From: Vigna angularis
Lineage: Eukaryota > Streptophyta > Magnoliopsida > Fabales > Fabaceae
NCBI RefSeq assembly: GCF_016808095.1
Contig: NC_068972.1
Span: 8,674,001-8,738,000, forward strand
Length of the DNA stretch: 64,000 nt
Direction: 5' to 3'
Below the pieces are notes generated by a model. That model worked only from the letters and a program-made list of their open reading frames with translations, was not told where the DNA came from and did no database searches. The translations under genes and the position numbers were made by a program. Positions 48,991 through 60,100 of the stretch are shown piece by piece (the first letter of the stretch is position 1; the number at the start of each line of letters is the position of its first letter).

Positions 48991-50130
48991 CCATTTAAAT
49001 ACTATTTTTTCATTTCATTTTCTGAGAAGCCTTTTTAAAGATAAATAGTTTCACACTCCAAAGTGATAATATCTTAAATGTGTGATGATTGATCCTAACA
49101 ATAACATTTTGTGAACTTGAGTTTGAAATATTGATATCCACCGTGAGCTGATAACGAGGTTCTAAGACAAACTCTCACATCTAATAGTCTCATATCGTTT
49201 AGGAGTCAATGTTTAAGACAATTTAAATACTATCCTCCGAGACGTCTTTTAAGGATAAGACTGTGACAAGTTCCATATTTCAAAGCAGATAATATATTAG
49301 ATGTATGGTGATTGACCCTAACGATATTACTTTGTGGACTTGGGATCAAAACTTTAGCATCCACCATGAGTAGGGATGACAACAAAATCCGCGCTCACGG
49401 ATATCCGTAGATAAAATCCGCGACGGATAGTTGGTACCCGCGGATATTTACTATCCGCGGGTTGTTGGTAGCAGGTTTTTTAATACCCGCTTATAAACGG
49501 GTCAGGTGCGGGTATTATACTATCTGTATCCGCGGATATCTGCTACCCGCAAAAATTAAAATAAAAAATTTAATTTATATTTTTTTAAGTTAAATTTAAT
49601 TAAAATTAACATTAATTTATATTTTATAAGGTTAAATATAATTAAAATTAAATTTTAATTTATATTTAATTTAATATATATTATATTTTATATATTTTTT
49701 GTATTTTTATTTAAGTTTTATTATAATATTTTATAAAAATATACTTTTTTAAATATTTACGGGTATCCGCGGGTATCCACAGATATCTGCGGGTTTTAAA
49801 ATATTCGCGGGTATCTTTTAAGCGGATATCCGTGTGGGTAGCGGGTCGGATAACTGGTGGATTTTTTTTGGTTGGGTCGGGTTGCGGATAGGCACTATCC
49901 GTACCCGACCCGATCTGTTGTCATCCTAACCATAGTCAATAACGGGATTCTAAGACAAACCTTCTCCTCCAATAGTTTTATATCGCTTAAAAATTAATGC
50001 TTAAGACAATTTAAATACTCATTCCACCTTTTGAGATGTCTTTTAAAAATAAAACTGTAACAGAAAATAATCTTTAAAAAAGACAATAACTCAAATGTAT
50101 GATTAATCTTAACGATGTCACTCAACAAAT
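48991..50130. repeat. Tandem repeat, unit about 225-230 bp, three copies, middle copy split by a MITE
   Basis: Copies start at about 48991, 49220 and 50009, each with the phrase atttaaatact, and run through 'agacgtcttttaaggataa', 'gattgaccctaacgat', 'catccacc..gag', 'gattctaagacaaac' and 'gtttaagac' variants. The third copy is partial. Without the 558-bp MITE and its 8-bp duplication the second copy is about 223 bp, matching the first (229 bp). Confidence 0.75.
49371..49928. mobile_element. hAT-type MITE, copy B (TAGGGATGACAA family)
   Basis: Ends TAGGGATGACAACAAAATCC and, reversed, TAGGATGACAACAGATCGGG. Flanks ACCATGAG (49363-49370) and ACCATAGT (49929-49936). Subterminal regions are rich in repeated cgcgga / gggtacc / atatccg words; the core is AT-rich. 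It inserted into the second copy of the surrounding tandem repeat, and the first copy shows the empty site (CCACCGTGAGCTGATAACG). Confidence 0.83.
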
Positions 50131-51556
50131 TTCATATTGAAACAAATTAATATTTAATATATAAAAATGAAGATCAAATAACTTCTCTAAGGTGGCATGA
50201 TGATTTCGGAGATATTATTTGTGTTAGTTATATCTCCACCACTTCTCATTGCCCATGTATTATTTTTTCTTATATACTTGTCATGGTCTACCCCGTCAAG
50301 AAAAGTATGACTAGTAACGGTACTTGTTCAAGTTGGTAACTTAGACATGGAGTCAAGAGCATGTTCTTGTACTCAACCAGGTCATACAACATTAAAAAAG
50401 AATTAATAATTAATGTTGAGTGGAGAAGACATGTTACATGATCATGGACTAATCATAATATCTACGTAACGTTTTCGGAAAGAACTAAGTACTTAATAAA
50501 TACATAGCAACAGTAAGCGGTGTTGGAAAGTGATTTGTATCTGTCTCATAAGCCGACAAAAGCTCATAACTCAAAATAACCTTCTCAACGAACTGATATT
50601 CTGAAAGAGCAGTGTAGGGTTGTGGTTATTCACTTTCTACGTGTGTGAGAAGACAATGATAATAATTAAAGGTTGTTGTTGTATTTATTTTGTTGTTGGT
50701 CCCAAGTAGGGTCTTGCAAAAGCAATAAAGAGGAAAAGAAGCAATGGTACATCCAGGCCCAATGCAGCGATACAAGAATGTACAACTAAAAGACACCCAA
50801 AATGCACATGCTTGCTTACGTTGCTTTAGAAAGAAAATCTAAACCTAGATACCACTCTCGCACGCCTAAAAGCACACTCTCTTTTCGTATCCTTTGTCTC
50901 CATGTCTTTTATTTATTGCTTCATCATTGCTTTGGGCCTTTCAACACTTCTTTTCTTTTCACACCCTCCTGCTCTAATTTTCACACTTGTTCAAACGACC
51001 ACAAATGTTGTCTCTTGTGCAAGACCCTTTTTGATAACTCCTAAACTGTTTTCAAGCACCAAACATTACAAGTGGTAATATTTTGTATTTGAAAGTTCAC
51101 AAGTTAGAACCAATTTAATCAAACTTGATAAATATGTGTTTGCCTCAGTCTCTCTTACTATGCGAGTGAAAATAACGAGGTATTTACTCAGCTACTCTAT
51201 CTTACATTCTCCTCCTTCTCTTACATTAATAGTGTCATGAGTGTTTCTCCCTAGTTTGTGAATACTCGTTGATTTTACTGCATGACATATTAAGATTGAA
51301 AGTTCAATAATTATAAGGTTTAATGATGATTTAATCAAAATAATTAGTTATAAAAAAGTTCAATTTAGCAAACTCGGATTGATATCGAGGTCGAACATAA
51401 GACAGTAGAATAGGGGTTAATTTAGTCATTTGAAAAGCTTAAAAGGAGGGGATGAACTTAGTAGTAAGTGGGTGAGAATAAGAGGACCAACAACTGTATT
51501 TCTATGACATAGTGGGCCGGCCCTATAGAACCCGGCCCAGACGAGGAAGCAAGGTA
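50131..51556. other. Intergenic DNA and upstream region of the ATP synthase d gene
   Basis: No gene supported. The last 100-200 bases before 51658 are GC-richer and probably hold the promoter and 5' UTR of the ATP synthase subunit d gene. No TATA box stands out. Confidence 0.4.
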
Positions 51557-51657
51557 ATGAATGATAGGAGGAGGGTGTGAAAGGGAGAACAGCGAGCACA
51601 GCAACGAGAAGGGGAATTGGAATCGTGTTTGGGGAGAAGAACATCGCAGGGAAAAAA

Positions 51658-53525
51658 ATGAGCGGAACGGTGAAGAAAGTTACCGATGTGGCGTTTAAGG
51701 TGGGAAAAAACATTGATTGGGATGGAATGGCGAAGCTTCTCGTCTCCGATGAGGCTCGCAGGGAGTTCTCGAATCTTCGTCGCGCTTTCGACGAGGTTAA
51801 CTCCCAACTACAAACCAAGTTCAGTCAGGTCGCCTCTCTTTCCGATCTCTCTCTCTCGCTCTCGCTCTCATTACATTATGCAGTGGATTTGGGATGCGAA
51901 TTTCTGTGTTAATTCTGAGATGTTAGATCGATTGGATAATTAGGGCTCGTAATTGATTTGCAGCGATTATATTTCATTTCGCTTTCTGTTTTAAATATAC
52001 ACGTTTAACCTAATAAGCTAATCCAAATAAACATATACTGTCTCTTCTTCCGAATAGTTGTAGTAATGATTTTTGGATTATTTTTATGAACATTAAGGTC
52101 CCTGTTATGTGAATGTTTGGTCAAGCGCTTCTGCGTCGTGTTTTGAACGAGAGCGCTTTGCGATTCCCATTGATCGTGTGATAAACTAACTAGTTAGATG
52201 CTTGTTGTAGTTGATTATTTTTTTCGTTTTTTTAAGTTATCATTTTCAGGCATTGCTTAGTTGTTTATTACATTCTGCAGGAACCTGAGCCCATCGACTG
52301 GGATTATTACAGGAAAGGCATTGGCCCTCGTTTGGTAGACATGTACAAGGAGCATTACGAGAGTATGTTTATGAATTCCATGGCCAATGCTATTAATATG
52401 TATACATTTAGATTTATTAACGATACCAGTGCCGGGTAGTGTGCTTGACTGATTCTTAGTGGCGATGATGACATCATTGAATTTAAGGTTTGTAAATTTA
52501 GTTTTTTGTCATGCACTTACTCTCCTCCATGAACCAAGACTCTAGAGTCTGGCTCAACCCCAATGAAACATTTTTTACTTCTCCATTTCTTCCTGTGTTA
52601 TGTGCACACCAGTTTCCATCATGGGTTGCAAAAAAGTGCTCCTTGTTCTACACTGGTTTACATTTTTATTTGCAAGTCAGTGCATATATGGTAAACTATT
52701 CTACTCTCTTTTATTCTTAGTCATCTTATTCCGTCTTTCTCTCTCTTTTTCAATTTATTTCTTTTTTGTAAAAAGAAATGATTGTAGAAACTCTATATAG
52801 ACAAAATTTCGCAAATAATATTGGATAGAAATTTGGAAAAATTCAAATAGGTAGTTGACTAGACATCCTCCAAACTTCCATAACATTCTTTTGTTAACCA
52901 ATTTCCTCATGTTATAATGTACTTTCCAATGCGTGTTAAAACCTATATTCTAGTGATACATAGAATCTAGTGTTCAAAGTGTAGTATAGAGATTATGGGA
53001 CTGGTTATTTTTTTGTTTGAATCACAATTTGTAAAAGGAAGAGCATACGAAACAACATGCTACTCAGCTGTGGCGATATTTTGCCTCCCCTTTCACATTT
53101 AAATATACCTATGTACTAGGGACTTGGATTTGGAAAATGGATGCAGTTTGATTTTGATATAATATCTCATCAATTTCTAATTCTTGTAGCCACTATTCAA
53201 AATACGCATAAGCCTTGCCCTGTAGTTTCCTTATATTATTAGCTATTGTGGAATGGATCATGCATTTGATTTTTTTTTTATTGAAAATCTCACTGAATTC
53301 CTGTATGTGTGTGTCTCTATATAAGTAGTCTATCAAGTGAGATAGTTTGAGAGGTTAATGTAATTGTTGAAGAGCCTGCATTGATTAAAAATAATGCCAA
53401 ATTATCCTAGTTAAGTTTGTTGGATATATTGTATTCGCCTTTGTCCCACGCCCGAGATGTCGAACCCTTGGCATTTGGGAGTAAGTTGAAGAGCCTACAT
53501 AGACTAGATATAAGGTTGAATCATG

Positions 53526-53623
<98 letters not shown>

Positions 53624-54272
53624 AGGCTTAATTTCACTTTCTTAATAGTAATCATGACAATTCTACCTTGCTTTGGATGGTCTAAATTAATTTGATATGC
53701 CCCATATATGTGCGTGTTCACAACCAATATTTTATAAATTTACTCTTTTACCTACCATTAATTCAAATTTTATTGTTTGGTTTGATGCCCTTGCCCCTGT
53801 TTTGCAGGCATTGAGGTCCCCAAGTTTGTTGACACAGTAACTCCTCAGTATAAGGCTAAATTTGACTCCCTGGTAAGAACTTAGTCAAATTGTTAGTTAT
53901 TATTTTGTTTAAATTTCTTACGTCCTAAAAAACATTTTTACTCATACATTACATTTACAATTATAATTTCCTGATTTATTATGTTTGCTGTTGTTTGGCT
54001 GCAGTTGATTGAGCTTAAAGAAGCAGAAGAGAAATCTCTGAAGGAGTCTGAACGTTTGGAAAAGGAAATTGCTGATGTACAAGAGTTGAAGGTAATAGAT
54101 AGCCTCATAGATTTCACAGTTTTATAGGATTTTTAATAAAATTCTCACTTTTTTTTCTTTTTTTTCCCAGAAAAAGCTCAGTACCATGACGGCCGATGAG
54201 TACTTCGAAAAGCATCCCGAGCTGAGAAAGAAGTTCGATGATGAGATCAGGAATGATAACTGGGGCTATTGA
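51658..54272 (+). CDS. ATPQ: Mitochondrial F1Fo ATP synthase subunit d, 5 exons, 168 aa
   Basis: Peripheral-stalk subunit d of mitochondrial ATP synthase, which helps hold F1 stationary against rotation. Exons 51658-51828, 52281-52362, 53808-53872, 54005-54091 and 54171-54272, all GT-AG and in phase, give 168 residues, the length I recall for Arabidopsis ATPQ. Landmarks: MSGTVKKVTDVAFKVGKNID, IDWDGMAKLLVSDEARREF, EPIDWDYYRKGIGPRLVDMY, VPKFVDTVTPQYKAKFDSL, a charged coiled-coil segment LKEAEEKSLKESERLEKEIA and the end YFEKHPELRKKFDDEIRN. There is no cleavable presequence in the usual sense; plant subunit d is known to import with little processing. The open frame extends upstream without an in-frame ATG (only a GTG at 51577), so the start at 51658 is firm. 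Intron 2 contains an AT/GT microsatellite. Confidence 0.95.
53528..53618. repeat. (AT)n(GT)n compound microsatellite in ATPQ intron 2
   Basis: About 22 AT units followed by about 22 GT units. Open frames on both strands here (Ile-Tyr and Thr-His repeats) are translations of it. Confidence 0.92.
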
Positions 54273-55340
54273 TTTTCAATTAGCAAAACGTCAGAATTTG
54301 ATGTTTTCCTTGCTGGTTCAATAAAAACAACTACATCTATTTCTTTGTAACTCGGTTCCCTTTTTCAGTTAAAAGGTTTTTGATATACAGTGTCGAATTT
54401 TTTGTGGTACTGTAGTTAATCACATACGATTTCACCTTAAAGTGCAGCTTTGGTTGTCCAAAGAAACTGATATCTTGTCGTTTCCGTTCCGAGACAATGT
54501 CAAGAAAACGCTACTCTGCGATTGTCGTTATAAATATGTCTGCCCGGTAAAGAGATTTTAATTTATGTTAAAGGTTTGATGGATCATCAAATCAAGCATT
54601 ACACTTCAGCTCGATATTCCATAGGTCGACAGATTCGGGTTAAAATGTTACATGGGATTTGTACTGTTGATAAGAATGATAGTTAAATAGGTATAGTTTG
54701 GTAATGTGAAATGCCAATACTCCATCTATCGGAATGACCAGCAGAATATAATTTGTTCTATCATGCATATATTTAATTTTGAACGAAGGTGACCCATTGA
54801 TTGCTGAAACAGAAGAGAAAACATTCGCCTCATTAACTATTAAAAGTAACTCATCTTTATGAATATAGATTAGGTGGTGTTTCACTTCGTTTGTATTTTT
54901 ATTTTCTCACTTAAGGAATGTCTATGCGTTACCTTTCTATTTTCTGTTAGTATAGGATCGTTTCTTCTGTTGCATGGTTCTCCATCGTTTACATACGCCA
55001 TTCAACTCTGTCATATCCTCTTCTGTTTTCATATATTCACAGATACAGCACTTTCACGTTTTGTTTCTTCTCTCTCTTAACCTTACATTTTCTCCTTTAT
55101 TTTTCAAATACAGGATCAAATATTCATAGAAAAGTTCTTATCAAGTTTATTTTTCATACAATTGATTGTACTAATTATTTTTTCAGCTCTCAAACGATAC
55201 CTGTACTTTCTAAAGTGTATTAAAGAAACTCTACATGCTTTTCGCAGAACATCAGAATGTAACTTCAATACAACAATCTCTTCTCCAAAATCACAAAAAC
55301 ATAAAATCTCGAGAGAAGCATAAAGAAGAAACACATAATA
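54273..55340. other. ATPQ 3' UTR and intergenic DNA
   Basis: An AATAAA signal lies at about 54321. Beyond it no gene is recognised. Confidence 0.45.
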
Positions 55341-55350
55341 CATTATTAGA

Positions 55351-55540
55351 AAGTGAGTTTTTAAGTCTAACTCATCTCCACAAAAGAGTTTTTAAGTCTA
55401 ACTCAACTCATGACTCTAATACCATATTAGAAAGTGGGTTTAAGTCTAACTCAACTCCACAAAATCAGCTTATAAAGTGAGGTTTGCACCTCACTTATAT
55501 ATTATAATTTGGTCTTATCTCTAGTCGATGACTTTCAACA
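55351..55540 (-). mobile_element. TRIM-like LTR remnant with tRNA-Met primer site
   Basis: On the minus strand a repeat of about 116 bp runs from 55540 (TGTTGAAAGTCATCGACTAG) to 55425 and ends TTTCTAATA. Directly after it stands TGGTATTAGAGTCA (55424-55411), a decayed initiator-tRNA-Met primer site. A second, truncated copy of the repeat's end (tttgtggagatgagttagac to tttctaata) follows at about 55386-55351. This is LTR, primer site, almost no interior, partial LTR. Confidence 0.65.
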
Positions 55541-57199
55541 TACATATAGAAAAAACAAAATCGAATTGCGCAATTCTTTTCTATAACGTTGAGATGTTTT
55601 TTTCTTACAATCATAGGATGGGGAGTGTAAAGAGTCCTGTTGTCTTTCATTAAAACAGAGCACATTTTTTATCTTGCACGTATGTCACTTATTAAACTAA
55701 ATAAAGGGGTGTATCAATTCATTAAAATAAGGTAAGTGAATGATAGTTTAAATTTAGAAAAAAAAGTGTTAAGAGTCTTTTGAAAATTCTAAAAAAATAG
55801 TAAATGTAATCTGTTTTAAAAGATAAAAAAAAATAAACAGAGAGAAGATTGATGAGTATTAATTATTTTTAACACTTTATATCTCCCTTTTTTTTCTCAC
55901 TGTCATTTAGTATTTTGGGAATTATTATAGAGGGATGGGTGAAGATAGAACTAATATAGGGAGTCTGCAGCAGATAAGGACTATATAAATAATTTTTAAA
56001 AAAGGGATTCACTGTACTATTTAAAATATAAAAAAATTTGTATTTTTCATATATTTCTCTTTATCTCTTTATCTTTTTTATATTTTTTCTATTTCTATTC
56101 AATTAAATAATTTTTATTTTGATTTTATTCTTATTTATTCCCAGCTTATCAAGAGTATATTTGGACCAATTTTTTCACAGACATTTTCTTAGAGAAAAAA
56201 TAAGAGAAAAAACTTTAGCTATGTTTTTCATAAATTTAGTTTATGTATAAAAAATATTTTGTAAACTTCATAAAACATATTAGTTTTATGAAGGAATTAG
56301 TCTTTTTTCTTTATTTTTTTCAAGACTTATGAAAAGCACTCGTTCAGAAATACCTCAACCTATTTCGGTTTTACTCATTTTTCTCCTTTATCAAATAAGC
56401 ATAAAGAAAACAAAAACTAGTCAGTCATTAATAATTTAAGGAATTAATATACAAGAATAAATCAGAAATTTTTGTTCCAAACGACGTCGAATAACACGTC
56501 ACCAAAAATATGTATTTATTTTAGCTTCACACTAGAGTACACAATTTTAGGACTAAATCTAAATTAAGTTAAATATTATTTTTCAAAAGTAAAACTTGGA
56601 TATTTGCTAAATATTCTCGCCATGGAATCAGCCAAACCAAATTTATACAAAATTCATGAGTAATGTCTGAAGTTTGAAATTTTAGACAGTTACTTACATG
56701 AAGAACTAATCTCGTAACCATGTCTAACAGAAAAACAAAACAAAATTATTGCATCATGAACTAATTTCATGCAGTCATGTGATCTTAGTGTGTACGTAAA
56801 TTTATATCCAAACAAGCTTTTTGTTCCATTCTCAACCGCAAGAATTATATTCCAAAAAAATGGAAGACTTGCAATAAAAACTAAAAATTGTGGTGACAAA
56901 CTGATCAAACAAAAAAATATAAAATGAGAGCTGATGAAAGATACAAAGGACCAAAATCTGTACAGTAGAGGAAGAAATAAAATTGAACCTTTAGTTTGCA
57001 AATATACGAAGAATATACTTTTTGATTCTGCTGCTACAAAAGGCAATCTTATAAAAGTAGAAAATGAAGAAAGGAAACAAAATGTGTATTTGAGAGCAGA
57101 ATCAATGACCTTATTCCATTGATCACTGCAGTAAACTCAAAAATTCTACCAGACATTTGGCTGCTGTAACACAAAATCCCAGGTAAACTACTGAAGATG
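55541..57199. other. Intergenic DNA and 3' UTR of the carrier gene
   Basis: The stretch nearest 57199 is the probable 3' UTR of the minus-strand carrier. Upstream open frames (56690-57231, both strands) show no family and lie in or beside that UTR. The remainder is AT-rich. Confidence 0.4.
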
Positions 57200-60100
57200 T
57201 TAATCTGAATTCCCTGCCTTGCCCTCCTCATTTTTGTTCATAGCCTTCTTTGCCAACTCATAACCTGCAAAGTTCATAGCACCAAGAGGTGCAATCCAAA
57301 AGAACCTTGGAACTGCTCCTTTGAACAAGCCAAGGGGTCCCTCATGTTTCAATATAGAGAAGGCTATCAAGGACATTGACACAGACCGCCCTTGCGCAGT
57401 CATCATTCTAGTTTTCATCACATCAAACGGTGTTGTGACCACAGCCGCCAAGCCGCCAGATAAAGCTCCAACAGCTATTGTTTCCAGGGGACCCAGTTCC
57501 CGCTCTAGTAGACGTTCAACAACCTAAAATCAAAGGCCAACACCACAACACTCAGTTTATCTTCTTTTGGGTGAATATAAACATTCATTTAAAATGAAAA
57601 TACCATTGATATGCTGAATCATGGAAGTTACACACCTTTTTAGATTCAGCATAAAGCCCCATGCCAGCGACATAAAATGGAACCTCACGGCACAGGGTAG
57701 CTCCGGTTCCACGAAAGAAGCCCCTAAGACCATCCTGCTCCCAAGTTGCAACAAAAGCCTGACCCACATTGTCAAAAAGACCAGCCTGTAACCTTTGCTT
57801 CAACACCTCACAGGGGATCCGCACAGCTGTTCCTAAAAATGTGCTACAGAATGATGCTATTGATTGTACCTACAAAAGGGTTCGTATTTAAAACTTTTGG
57901 ATTTAGTTAAGTGACACAACAAAGAAGACCCTATTAAACAACATAATGAACTTATTATCAACCTCCAAATGTAAAATTCACATTTAAAGGACAATCAAAG
58001 TGCAGGACAAATCTTTTGACGTAACGGCTTTAACTAATACAAGGAAGACATATTCAGTAGTAGCCCAGGCTATAAATAACATCATATAAGCTTTACAAAT
58101 TACCTGGAGTTCTGGCAGTGTTGGAGCAACATTTATCAACACCAATTTACTTGCTTCAAATATCCCAGTTCGCAAGCCATGGCTGCAATATCAAAGGTGG
58201 CATAAGCTTGAATTTCAAAACACAGGAAAGTGAGAGAGAAACATTGAAAAGAGATTGAATGAACAACCTTGAAAACTGTCCAAGAATTGCAGGGATTGAC
58301 CCCCTGTATAAACCCCGCCTTCCAATCTCTGGCAGCTTAGAAATAATTTCAGGGAAGGACATGGTTGATGCTTGTACTCGAGTCTAATATACCAAATAAG
58401 ACAACGATGAGGCCTCTAAAAGGAGCCAAAACAATCAAATGGCTATGAGAGGAATAGGGAATTGTTCATCAAAGTTCAAGAACATGCCTTAATTGTATCA
58501 ACTGGATGCAGTAAGGCACAAGACAGGGCACAGGAAAGGCCACCTGCCAGTGCAGATCTTAGCACACTTCCGGCAGGAATTTCAACAGGTGGTGGAACAG
58601 CAACTACAGTTGCAGCTTCAAACCAAATGCTCCTGAAAGTATAACAAAAATAGTCATGAATATAGAGGATCATTAATCATTGACTGCTGGTAGTAGTTGA
58701 ACATTGACGAAATTAAATTATTAATTGAATCTTAACCACTGACTGCTTGCCATATTTTCTGATTACAGCTATTAAAACAAATATAAAAGATCAAGACCCT
58801 GTATTTTTTTAGTAAGAATAGAATCATCTTACAATCATTGGAAGTTCTTTTATCAAAGTTTTGTACCAAAGAGCTTCCACTCCTATAAGTGATCAGTTGT
58901 TCCCCCCACTTCTTAAAATCATTGGAAGTTCTTTTATCAAAGTTTCATAACAAAGAGCTTCCACTCTTATAAGTTTCATAACAAAGAGCTTTCAGACAAG
59001 GCCATAATCTACAGTGAGTAATCCATGTTTCAGATTTTGAGAAGTTTTATGTTGGCTGCTGATGAAGTAACACAGTCCTCCTATTTTACAAAGTTTGGAA
59101 CTGGGCGTTAGACCATAGGCCTGACAATCAACAATGAAGCCTTATCCTACTAGGTGAGGTCAGCTATACGAATAAACAATGTTATTTGACAAGGTTAAAA
59201 GCTAAAGTTTAAGAAATATTTGACCAGGTTATTCTCCATGGTTTATTTTGACCTTTGTTGCTTATAGCTCCCCTTTTTCTTAAGTCTGTTTTGAAAGGTA
59301 TATTATTTTCTATTTTTCTCCATATATTCATTTTTTCTATCATTAGTAAATATCCTCATAAGCAAGGCTTTTTAACAGTATAGTGATGGCACTTATCCAC
59401 CCTCCTCCTACTCCAAAAATATATAAAGGATTAGTGATGCACTTTATGTTTAATGCTTATCATGGATAAATATAAAAAAAAAAATCAACTAATTGATCAT
59501 ATTTCTCTCACCTTGGATCCTCTTGAAGACGATCAGACGGAAGCAGAAGCATGAAATTGCGGAAATGTCCATATGAAATAGATTCTTCTGTATCTGCATT
59601 CAGAAATCGCATCATAGCAACAGCATTGTCTTCATTTGCAGGGAGTCCTGCGTTCTTTAGTGATTCCAATATTTCACTCTTCTTCAGTGTCCCTGACTTG
59701 CTTAGACAAAGAGAAGTATATGCACGAAGAATTGTTGGCTCCTTCTGTTCCATTAATGATAAGAACTGCTTCAAACCAAAAGATCTGGAAAACAAGTGAC
59801 TTCTTGCACGGCTCAAAAATTCTTTAGCATATCTTCGCGGCAGCTTTCGTTTTCTCATTTCTACTTCTAGATCTTCCAGAGTTACTTGGCCATCACCATC
59901 CCTATCCAACTCCTCAAAGAACCTCCTCCCTGTACGAGGATAATGAAAGTGAAAAGTCAATTTTTTTTTATTTCCAGAAAATACCACAAAGAAATCAGCA
60001 TACACGATAAATAAATAAAATACCCAAGTCTCTATATAGTATAGTAACTGGTGTTGTAGCTAGCCTATCTTCTCTATCCGTTGACCAACTCCCAAAAGTT

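Noticed and set aside
51577..51657. Start of ATPQ at 51577
   Set aside because: The codon is GTG, and the conserved N-terminus MSGTVKK starts at 51658.
53417..53727. Open frames with Ile-Tyr, Cys-Val and Thr-His runs
   Set aside because: Readings of the AT/GT microsatellite in the ATPQ intron.
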